13,723 nt of DNA from Lysobacterales bacterium. Lineage in GTDB: Bacteria; Pseudomonadota; Gammaproteobacteria; Xanthomonadales; Marinicellaceae. The position numbers were made by a program, and so were the translations under genes. The notes under the pieces are model-generated. The model worked only from the letters and a program-made list of their open reading frames with translations. It was not told the DNA's origin and searched no databases. Shown here in pieces: positions 1-6,662 of the stretch (position 1 is the first letter of the stretch; each line of letters starts with the position of its first letter). The stretch lies in contig JALSIL010000400.1 in assembly GCA_026990095.1 (NCBI GenBank), forward strand, positions 1-13,723, read 5' to 3'.

Positions 1-2109
1 AAAGTTGCAATTCCGATTTGGACAACAACACCTTGGACGCTGCCAGCTTCTATGGCTGTTTCATTGAATGAAGAGTTGGACTATTCACTGGTTAAAGGGC
101 ATAAAGATTATGTGTTGGTTATAGCTGCAGATTTAGTTAACGAGGTATGTAGCAAATATGGCATTGAAAATCCTGAAGTTATTACTACTGCTGTCGGTAA
201 AAAGCTAGAAGGTTTAAAATTGCAACATCCATTTTATGCTGATAGACAAGTGCCTGTGATTTTAGGTGAACATGTGACAACAGAGGCGGGTACTGGTGCG
301 GTCCATACCGCTGGTGGTCATGGTGTGGAAGATTTTAAAGTATCTAATCAATATGGTGTTGAAATATACAATCCCATGGGAGGTAATGGTGTCTTTTTAG
401 AAAGCACACCGATATTTGGTGGACAATATATCTGGAAGGCGAACAAGACAATTGTTGAATTATTGAAACAAGAAAATGTCTTGTTAAATTTTGAAGAAAT
501 CAATCATTCTTATCCGCATTGTTGGCGTCATAAATCACCAACAGCATTTAGAACGACGCCGCAGTGGTTTATTAGTATGGATAAAAAAGGCTTAAGAAAG
601 AAAGCTTTAGAGGAGATTCGGCATGTAAAATGGATTCCTGCTTGGGGCGAGTCTCGTATTTATTCCATGATTGAAACGCGTCCAGAATGGTGTATCTCTC
701 GACAACGAACTTGGGGTGTTCCCATTACCTTATTTACTCATAAAGAAACAGGAGCATTGCACCCGGATACTTTAGAAGCGATGGAAAAAGTGGCTTTGTT
801 GATGGAAAAATCTGGCATGGATGTGTGGTTTGACACGGATAGCAATGACTTAATATCGGATGCCGAAAATTACGATAAAACCACGGATGTGTTAGATGTG
901 TGGTTTGATTCGGGTGTTTCTCACTTTGCGGTTTTGCGTGCACGCAAAGAATTACGAGAGCCAGCCGATTTGTATCTTGAAGGCTCTGATCAACACCGTG
1001 GTTGGTTTCACTCGTCTTTATTGACGGGAACGGCAATAAACAATCGAGCACCATATAAACAAGTGTTAACTCATGGATATGTGGTGGATAAAGACGGCAG
1101 AAAAATGTCAAAGTCTTTGGGCAATATCATTTCACCAAAACAGCTCATTGATACCTATGGAGCTGATATTTTACGCTTGTGGTGTGCCTCAACGGATTAC
1201 ACCAAAGAAATCTCGGTTTCTGATGAAATCATGAAACGCGTTGCTGACGGATATCGACGTATTCGCAACACATCGCGCTTTTTTATTGGTAATTTAAACG
1301 ATTTTGATGCAGGAAAGCATATGCTTGAAGTGAAAGATTGTACTTTGTTAGACCAATGGGCAATCAGGCAAGCAGCGGCATTGCAAGAGGAAATTATTGC
1401 AGATTATAACACTTATCAATTTCACCAAATTTACCAAAAAATGAGCACTTTCTGTTCTCAAGAAATGGGTGCATTTTATTTAGATGTGCTTAAGGATAGA
1501 CTGTACACAGCTAAAAAAGATTCTAAGGCTCGCAAATCGGCTCAAACAGCGATGCACCATATTTTGCAAGCTTTAATACGTTGGATGGCTCCTATTATGA
1601 CTTATACCGCTGATGAAATTTGGAAACTCATTGGCAATAAAGAGAATATTCTTTTTGAACAATGGTATAACATTCCGCAAGTGGCAGAAAATTCGCAATG
1701 GACTGACAAGAAGTGGGGTGCTATTAGAGAAATCCGTCATGCCAATACTAAATTGTTAGAACAGTTGCGTATCACTGGCGAAATTGGATCTTCCCTTGAT
1801 GCGGATGTGACCATTTATGTTGACGAAGATAAGTTTAATCAACTTAAAGACATTAATGATGAACTGCGTTTTGTGTTGATTACCTCTGCTGCGAAATTGT
1901 TGCCGATTTCAGAAAAGCCTGATGAAGCAATAGAGTGTGAGTTGGAAGAAGGTTCTGTCTTTATTGTTGCACAAGTTGCCAAAGGAGAAAAATGCATCAG
2001 GTGTTGGCATATACGTGAAGATGTTGGCTCCAACGCAACACACCCAGAATTGTGTGGACGTTGCATAACCAATGTGGATGACGATGGCGAGCAAAGAGAT
2101 TATGCTTAA
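1..2109 (+). CDS. ileS: Isoleucyl-tRNA synthetase, 5' end missing
   Basis: Cytoplasmic class Ia aminoacyl-tRNA synthetase that charges tRNA-Ile and hydrolyses mischarged Val-tRNA. The frame is open from base 1, so the gene starts upstream; the ATG at 52 is internal. About 702 codons are present against roughly 940 in E. coli, so the HIGH motif is outside the window. The fragment opens in the CP1 editing domain (threonine-rich WTTTPWTLPA), followed by GTGAVHTAGGHG near nt 290-325, WCISRQRTWGVP, DVWFDSG, GSDQHRGWF, the ATP-binding KMSKS at nt 1102-1116, the anticodon-binding domain, and a C-terminal zinc finger with Cys codons at 1993, 2002, 2053 and 2062. The editing motif reads AGGHG where I expect APGHG. 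The last 8 bases overlap lspA, suggesting coupled translation. Identity is secure. Confidence 0.98.
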   Translation, partial: KVAIPIWTTTPWTLPASMAVSLNEELDYSLVKGHKDYVLVIAADLVNEVCSKYGIENPEVITTAVGKKLEGLKLQHPFYADRQVPVILGEHVTTEAGTGAVHTAGGHGVEDFKVSNQYGVEIYNPMGGNGVFLESTPIFGGQYIWKANKTIVELLKQENVLLNFEEINHSYPHCWRHKSPTAFRTTPQWFISMDKKGLRKKALEEIRHVKWIPAWGESRIYSMIETRPEWCISRQRTWGVPITLFTHKETGALHPDTLEAMEKVALLMEKSGMDVWFDTDSNDLISDAENYDKTTDVLDVWFDSGVSHFAVLRARKELREPADLYLEGSDQHRGWFHSSLLTGTAINNRAPYKQVLTHGYVVDKDGRKMSKSLGNIISPKQLIDTYGADILRLWCASTDYTKEISVSDEIMKRVADGYRRIRNTSRFFIGNLNDFDAGKHMLEVKDCTLLDQWAIRQAAALQEEIIADYNTYQFHQIYQKMSTFCSQEMGAFYLDVLKDRLYTAKKDSKARKSAQTAMHHILQALIRWMAPIMTYTADEIWKLIGNKENILFEQWYNIPQVAENSQWTDKKWGAIREIRHANTKLLEQLRITGEIGSSLDADVTIYVDEDKFNQLKDINDELRFVLITSAAKLLPISEKPDEAIECELEEGSVFIVAQVAKGEKCIRCWHIREDVGSNATHPELCGRCITNVDDDGEQRDYA

Positions 2110-2605
2110 TCGCTTAACGCATAAATCTGGATTGTGGTGGTTGCCAATTAGTGCCATTGTATTCTATTTGGATCAACTAACTAAGTCCATGGCAACACAG
2201 TCTTTGAAGATATATGAAGCCGTCCATGTGAATACTTATCTTAACTGGACATTAATGCATAACGAAGGCATGGCATTTAGTTTTTTAGCCGATCAATCGG
2301 GTTGGCAACGTTGGGTTATTGGCATAATTGCCACAACTATCGTCATTTGGCTGTTAATTTGGCTAACAAAAACCAAGTTAAATCAGAAGTTCCTGAACTT
2401 AGGCTTGGTCTTTGTTATTGGTGGTGCCCTAGGTAATATTTATGACCGCTTTAGTTTGGGCTATGTTATTGATTTTATTGAAGTGCATTATAATGAGTAT
2501 TATTGGCCTGCCTTTAATATTGCAGACACTGCCATTAGTATTGGGGCTTTGTTTTTGATTTTAGATTTACTATTTGGACAAGAAGATGAAAGTCACTCTA
2601 GCTAA
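2102..2605 (+). CDS. lspA: Lipoprotein signal peptidase (signal peptidase II)
   Basis: Inner-membrane aspartyl protease that removes the signal peptide of prolipoproteins after Lgt has added diacylglyceryl to the lipobox cysteine. From the ATG at 2102 it has 167 residues, the usual family length. An in-frame ATG at 2072 would add ten residues inside the ileS zinc-finger region and is less likely. Four hydrophobic segments are visible. The catalytic aspartates are D115 in GNIYDR and D142 in FNIADTAI; D24 and the HNEGMAFSF segment match other conserved family positions. It overlaps ileS by 8 bases and ispH by 20 bases, so it sits inside a tight operon. One likely client, the lipoprotein BamE, is encoded at 12284-12619. 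Confidence 0.96.
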   Translation: MLNRLTHKSGLWWLPISAIVFYLDQLTKSMATQSLKIYEAVHVNTYLNWTLMHNEGMAFSFLADQSGWQRWVIGIIATTIVIWLLIWLTKTKLNQKFLNLGLVFVIGGALGNIYDRFSLGYVIDFIEVHYNEYYWPAFNIADTAISIGALFLILDLLFGQEDESHSS

Positions 2606-3536
2606 TCCACGTGGTTTTTGCGCTGGTGTTGATCGTGCTATCGAAATTGTTAATCGTGCTATTGAACTTTTTGGAGCACCAATTTATGTTAAGCACGAAG
2701 TGGTGCACAATCGTTTTGTCGTTAATAACCTTAAAGATAAAGGGGCTGTATTTGTTGAAGAACTTGATGAAATTCCCGATGAGACCATTGTCATATTTTC
2801 AGCCCATGGTGTTTCACAAGAAGTGCGAAGAACAGCTAAAAAGCGTGGTTTAAAAGTATTTGATGCCACTTGCCCCTTGGTTACAAAAGTGCATATGGAA
2901 GTTATGCGTTATTGCAAGAGTGATTTTAATTTAATCTTGATTGGTCATGAAGGTCATCCAGAAGTTGAGGGAACAATAGGGCAGTGGGATTGTGAAAAAG
3001 GCAGTGGTACAGTTACTATTGTAGAATCAATTGATGATGTGCGAAAACTTGACCTTAAAGGTGAACGTGAATTGGCTTACGTGACCCAAACAACACTGTC
3101 ATTGGATGATACGGCAGGCATTATTTCAGCGTTAAAATTAAAATTTCCTAAGATTCAAGGTCCAAAACACGACGATATTTGTTACGCAACGCAAAACCGC
3201 CAAGTTGCCGTCAAGGAATTGTCGCGAGATTGCGATTTGGTATTGGTTGTTGGCAGTGTCAATAGCTCCAACTCCAATCGTTTGCACGAACTCGCCGAAC
3301 GTCAAGGTGTTAAAGCTTACCTTATCGATGACGCTGATTGTATTAATTTAAATTGGTTTGAAAATGTAGATACAATTGGCGTCACTGCGGGAGCATCTGC
3401 CCCTGAAAAATTAGTAAAAGACGTGTTGGATTTTATCACGGCTCATTCTTCAAATGTATCCATAAATGAATTGGCAGGAGAATCCGAAAGCATGGTTTTT
3501 GCTCTGCCAAAAGAGCTTAGATTGCACCAACTTTGA
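2586..3536 (+). CDS. ispH: 4-hydroxy-3-methylbut-2-enyl diphosphate reductase
   Basis: Last enzyme of the MEP isoprenoid pathway: a cytoplasmic [4Fe-4S] enzyme that reductively dehydrates HMBPP to IPP and DMAPP. The ATG at 2586 gives MKVTLANPRGFCAGVDRAI, the standard N-terminus, and 316 residues; a TTG four codons upstream is not needed. Cluster cysteines are C12, C96 (DATCPLVTKVH) and C199 (DDICYAT). Substrate-site residues H41, H124 and E126 (GHPEVEG) and the NSSNSNR motif near residues 226-232 are intact. It overlaps lspA by 20 bases with an AAGAAG stretch just before the ATG. Many Gammaproteobacteria have an fkpB/slpA gene between lspA and ispH; here there is no room for one. No terminator hairpin is visible after the stop codon. 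Confidence 0.97.
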   Translation: MKVTLANPRGFCAGVDRAIEIVNRAIELFGAPIYVKHEVVHNRFVVNNLKDKGAVFVEELDEIPDETIVIFSAHGVSQEVRRTAKKRGLKVFDATCPLVTKVHMEVMRYCKSDFNLILIGHEGHPEVEGTIGQWDCEKGSGTVTIVESIDDVRKLDLKGERELAYVTQTTLSLDDTAGIISALKLKFPKIQGPKHDDICYATQNRQVAVKELSRDCDLVLVVGSVNSSNSNRLHELAERQGVKAYLIDDADCINLNWFENVDTIGVTAGASAPEKLVKDVLDFITAHSSNVSINELAGESESMVFALPKELRLHQL

Positions 3537-3582
3537 CCGTTCATCCTGATAAATTAACCGTTTGTCAAAAAAATACACATTA

Positions 3583-3616
3583 TTATTGCGAGTGATGAAA
3601 ATTTCTTTATTGTGAG
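3583..3616 (+). repeat. Two direct 10-mers upstream of the pilin operon
   Basis: TTATTGCGAG at 3583-3592 and TTATTGTGAG at 3607-3616 match at 9 of 10 positions and start 24 bases apart. They lie in the 107-base gap between ispH and the first pilin gene, 28 to 61 bases before the ATG at 3644. A possible -10 element, TATACA, follows at 3622-3627 but has no good -35. The repeats could be a regulator's binding sites for the pilin operon, or chance in AT-rich DNA. No regulator family is assigned. Confidence 0.35.
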
Positions 3617-3643
3617 CTTTGTATACAAATAATTTTGATTTTC

Positions 3644-4144
3644 ATGAACAAACACAACAAATTTATGTTTAGCAGATTAAGCAAAGGTTTTACTATGATT
3701 GAACTCCTGGTTGCTCTTGCTATAGTAGGCATTCTTGTTTCCTATGGACTGCCCGCTTATAGTCGCTTTGCACAAAGGCAATCATTGTCCACTGAGACGA
3801 ACAATTTATTATCTGATTTGAATTTTGCTCGAAATTTGGCTATTGATAAAGGAACAAATGTTTCGCTCGTATCGAATAACGGTTCTGATTGGGAAGATGG
3901 TTGGATAATCACTCAAGACTTACCCACCAACCCTGTGACAACGCAAACGGTTAGAGTTAAACAAGAAGTTTCAGGAAATATTACAATTACCGAAAATGGA
4001 GGCTTGGATAGAGTAACCTATGATAGCCAAGGTGGAGCATCTACTTTGGTTGATTTTACTATTCAAAAAACACCTGACTATCCAAATTTTATTGCTTTAA
4101 CTGTTTCACCCTCTGGTTTAGCATCATCTAATAGGTCGCACTAA
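3644..4144 (+). CDS. FimT/FimU-family minor pilin (GspH-like)
   Basis: Type IV minor pilin of the GspH/FimT family and first gene of the pilus-tip operon. It has a prepilin signature with cleavage after KG and a mature N-terminus FTMIELLVALAIVGIL, with Glu at mature position 5 and a hydrophobic assembly helix. The C-terminal part has the DWEDGWII segment and an ending near VSPSG that are typical of the family. The ATG at 3644 gives 166 residues with a 15-residue leader; the ATG at 3665 would give an 8-residue leader. Neither has a clear Shine-Dalgarno sequence, and a TTG at 3635 is also in frame. The stop overlaps the pilV start by one base (TAATG). There are no cysteines. FimU (tip subunit) and FimT (DNA-uptake pilin) cannot be fully separated, but the FimT GRxR tail motif is not seen. 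Confidence 0.88.
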   Translation: MNKHNKFMFSRLSKGFTMIELLVALAIVGILVSYGLPAYSRFAQRQSLSTETNNLLSDLNFARNLAIDKGTNVSLVSNNGSDWEDGWIITQDLPTNPVTTQTVRVKQEVSGNITITENGGLDRVTYDSQGGASTLVDFTIQKTPDYPNFIALTVSPSGLASSNRSH

Positions 4145-4695
4145 TGTTAAAAACTTTACTTAAAAACAGGCAAATAATGCGTTCACAAAACGGTTTCACC
4201 TTAATTGAAGCCATGATTGCAGTGGTTGTATTTTCTTTTGGTTTGCTTGGTGTGGCAGGTGTTATGATAGTTTCGGTTAAAAATAACCACAACGGCTATT
4301 TACGTTCACAAGCTACATTTCTTGCGCATTCAATCATTGAGACTATGCGAATGAATTCGTGGGAGTTATGGAGAAATGCATACAATGGAAATTATGGCAA
4401 TCCTGGTTCGATAATGGATGTTTCAACAATGTGTACTGCATCAGCGCCTTGTGGTTGTAATGCAGGCGTAGCAGCTCGCGACACTCAGCAATGGAGCAAT
4501 ATGATTATCCAAACCTTACCCAATGGTCAAGGTTCAATTCAGTGCACTCCATCGGTTGCTATGTTGGCACCAGCAGCTTGTGATTTATCAGATGAGCCCT
4601 ATTTGGGTATGTGCACCGTAACTGTTTCTTGGAATGAGTCTAATGAAACGAATGCTTCTTCAGCACAACAAGTCATCGTTGTTGCTAATCCATAA
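4144..4695 (+). CDS. pilV: Type IV pilus minor pilin PilV
   Basis: Inner-membrane prepilin that becomes part of the pilus-tip priming complex. The signature is QNG followed by FTLIEAMIAVVVFSFGLLGVAG, with Glu at mature position 5 and the FGLLGVAG stretch characteristic of PilV. Then comes a segment with IETMRMNSW, as in the family's conserved MR region. The C-terminal half carries six cysteines, which could form disulfides in the periplasm, and ends with the TVSWNES-type strand. It has 183 residues from the ATG at 4144; an internal ATG at 4177 would give a shorter six-residue leader and also follows an AGG. Translation is probably coupled to the preceding pilin through TAATG, and pilW begins 11 bases after the stop. 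Confidence 0.9.
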   Translation: MLKTLLKNRQIMRSQNGFTLIEAMIAVVVFSFGLLGVAGVMIVSVKNNHNGYLRSQATFLAHSIIETMRMNSWELWRNAYNGNYGNPGSIMDVSTMCTASAPCGCNAGVAARDTQQWSNMIIQTLPNGQGSIQCTPSVAMLAPAACDLSDEPYLGMCTVTVSWNESNETNASSAQQVIVVANP

Positions 4696-4706
4696 TTGTG
4701 AGTACT

Positions 4707-5987
4707 ATGAAAAATAAATACATAACTAACACGCTGATAAAAAAGCAGGGGTTCTCAATTGTTGAATTGATGATAGCACTGTTAATTGGGTTGATTCTTT
4801 TGACTGGCTTAGTAACGGTTTTTAATACCTCTTCAAAAATGAGCCGCACGCAAAATGGTTTAGCTCGCATACAAGAAAATGGACGCTACGTTCTATCATT
4901 AATGAGGGATCAAGTTTCACAGGCTGGTTACTCATCATGCTTTGCTGAAAAAGAGGAGAGTCCAGTGTTAGGAGGTCCCGTTAACCCATTATTGCCACCA
5001 CCGCCAGCTGCCTTAGCATCAACTAAAATTGCTTGGAATATTCAATCTGCCGGTTTTATTCCAGGACTTCCATTAGAGACAACAGCATCTGGCCAAGTTG
5101 CCTTTGATCCAGGTTTTTTATTGTTTGGTCATGAATGTGACGAAACTGGAAATTGTATTCCTGCTTTGACAGATCCGGGTGCTGACATAAGTGCTAATGT
5201 GCCTCCAGTTGGAACTGGAGACGGTGATCGCATTGCAGGAACAGATGTGTTAACGGTTCGATATTTACGTGGTGGAAGAGAAGTGGATTTTGTTAACTCT
5301 TCAACTAATACTATAACCTTAACTGCATTTGCAAGTGCAAACCCTCCGAGTACAGTACCAACTTCAGGTCAAGTATTATTGATGTCTTGCGAAAACATAT
5401 CTCCTTCAGTTATGAATATTGAGTCAATAGGCTCTGGAGTAATTACGACAACTCAAAGTCCGCCTAATATGACTAAGTTACCTAAGGTCTATAACTTGCA
5501 AAGAGACTTTGTTAATGTCACATATTATGTCGCTAACAATATTGTTGATGGTCGCTCTATTCCAACCCTCTATAGTTCATTTAATGGAACAACGAATGCA
5601 GTAATAGAAGGGGTGGATGATTTTGATGTAATTTATGGCGTAAAAGATGGTTTTTCAAATACTATGTATATTAATGCAGACGAAGTGCAAAATGCACTTA
5701 CTCCACTCAACTGTTGGCCCGCTCCTGAGTTGCTAGGAGGTGTTACTGGGGCAACTGGTGTTATGACAAATATTGCTGGTTGTGGGTGGCGTTCTGTGGC
5801 TACTGTAGAGATACATTTACTGTTAAATACTATTTATGACAGTAGCACACAAGATGTTGCTTTTAGGTACAGCCAGTATGGTTCGGGAGAGTTCCAATCC
5901 TCTGACTTAGCATCAGCTATACCGCATTATAAAATGCACAGAAAAGAATTTACTGCAACTATCGCATTAAAAAATATAATACACTAA
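4707..5987 (+). CDS. pilW: Type IV pilus minor pilin PilW
   Basis: Minor pilin of the tip complex, exported as a prepilin. The ATG at 4707 gives a 15-residue leader ending in QG, then FSIVELMIALLIGLILLTGL with Glu at mature position 5. The helix is followed by ARIQENGRYVLSLMRDQ and SQAGYSSC, the usual PilW continuation. The C-terminal half has GWRSVATVEIHLLLNT and ends in EFTATIALKN, both matching the family. A GTG at 4698 is an alternative start. At 426 residues it is longer than the PilW proteins I know (about 270-350). A run of four prolines (P97-P100, nt 4995-5006) probably needs EF-P for efficient translation. Several cysteines (SSC, HEC, GNC, SCEN, NCW, GCGW) suggest disulfides. Identity is secure at family level. 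Confidence 0.9.
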   Translation: MKNKYITNTLIKKQGFSIVELMIALLIGLILLTGLVTVFNTSSKMSRTQNGLARIQENGRYVLSLMRDQVSQAGYSSCFAEKEESPVLGGPVNPLLPPPPAALASTKIAWNIQSAGFIPGLPLETTASGQVAFDPGFLLFGHECDETGNCIPALTDPGADISANVPPVGTGDGDRIAGTDVLTVRYLRGGREVDFVNSSTNTITLTAFASANPPSTVPTSGQVLLMSCENISPSVMNIESIGSGVITTTQSPPNMTKLPKVYNLQRDFVNVTYYVANNIVDGRSIPTLYSSFNGTTNAVIEGVDDFDVIYGVKDGFSNTMYINADEVQNALTPLNCWPAPELLGGVTGATGVMTNIAGCGWRSVATVEIHLLLNTIYDSSTQDVAFRYSQYGSGEFQSSDLASAIPHYKMHRKEFTATIALKNIIH

Positions 5988-6007
5988 CATCATAAAGAAG
6001 AATTATT

Positions 6008-6652
6008 ATGAGAAAAAATAAAATAAAATTTAACTCAAGAACAAAGCAAGGAGGCGTAGCCTTGGCTATTGGTATAATATTGTTATTAATTATATCGGTC
6101 ATCGGTGTCAATTCGATGAAATCCGCTTTGTTACAAGAAAAAATGGCAGCCGGATTGTCCAATCGAAACTATGCCGATTCTGCGGCTTACACCTTATTAG
6201 TTAACGTGGAGCACTATTTGTATACTGCTTTTCAGCGCAATAATGGCACCAATAGTATTTGCGAACCTTATTGCGATGATGACCCTCGATCGGATGAATG
6301 GCATGATTTTATCACACAAAAAAGCATGACAGGAGGAATAACTTATCCAGGTACTCCTAATCCTTTAAGTGTTTTGATGCCTTATTTGCATGATGAGCCA
6401 AGGTTTATAATGACTGATACATCCCTTACTGCCACTGGCACAAATACTTCTGGAGGTGGAAGTGGTAATTTTGCTAACACAGTTGGTGAACTCGATAACG
6501 GTTCGGCAGGAGGAACAGCAGGAAGTTCAGGCAGTAGTGGTAATTCCAGAACAGCTAAATTAAAAACTTATAGAATCACATCCAAAGCAAACGACAAAAC
6601 GGGTAATTACTACGTATTGTATGAATCAGTTTATGCCATGGTTGCTAATTAA
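6008..6652 (+). CDS. pilX: Type IV pilus minor pilin PilX (PilX_N family)
   Basis: Minor pilin of the tip complex with a PilX_N domain. After the basic leader and QGG, the N-terminal helix reads VALAIGIILLLIISVIGVNSM, followed by LLQEKMAAGLSNRNYADSAAY, the family's signature segment. It lacks Glu at mature position 5, as is common in PilX_N proteins and in the T2SS pseudopilin GspK. The family's usual AE pair is AY here. Residues about 144-181 are a Gly/Ser/Asn-rich, probably disordered segment, followed by a short beta-type C-terminus (YRITSK, NYYVLYESVY). AAGAAG lies about 8 bases before the ATG. The TAA stop is embedded in the Shine-Dalgarno sequence of pilY1, so expression of the two genes is likely linked. 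Length is 214 residues. Confidence 0.88.
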   Translation: MRKNKIKFNSRTKQGGVALAIGIILLLIISVIGVNSMKSALLQEKMAAGLSNRNYADSAAYTLLVNVEHYLYTAFQRNNGTNSICEPYCDDDPRSDEWHDFITQKSMTGGITYPGTPNPLSVLMPYLHDEPRFIMTDTSLTATGTNTSGGGSGNFANTVGELDNGSAGGTAGSSGSSGNSRTAKLKTYRITSKANDKTGNYYVLYESVYAMVAN

Positions 6653-6656
6653 GGAG
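6651..6656 (+). promoter_or_regulatory. Strong ribosome binding site that sets the pilY1 start
   Basis: AAGGAG, six bases before the ATG at 6663, is the strongest Shine-Dalgarno match in the pilin operon and overlaps the pilX stop codon. It supports 6663 as the pilY1 start over the ATG at 6621, which lies inside pilX and would put a non-signal-like stretch before the lysine-rich signal peptide. Confidence 0.85.
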
Positions 6657-6662
6657 TTGAAA

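Noticed and set aside
734..1111. Minus-strand open frame of 125 codons inside ileS
   Set aside because: It lies wholly antisense to a well-conserved gene, has no ribosome binding site or recognisable domain, and its sequence looks like a shadow of ileS codons.
2072..2101. Earlier ATG for lspA
   Set aside because: It would add ten residues overlapping the ileS zinc-finger codons; the ATG at 2102 gives normal LspA length.
1839..2157. Overlapping minus-strand frames across the ileS-lspA junction
   Set aside because: Both are antisense to conserved coding sequence (the IleS zinc finger and LspA N-terminus), with no protein signature.
2611..2853. 80-codon plus-strand frame inside ispH
   Set aside because: It overlaps the conserved ispH N-terminal region in another frame and shows no independent signal.
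3533..3586. Sigma-70 promoter from TTGACC or TTGTCA upstream of the pilin operon
   Set aside because: No -10 hexamer lies at 16-18 bases from either; TATTAT is only 13 bases from TTGTCA.
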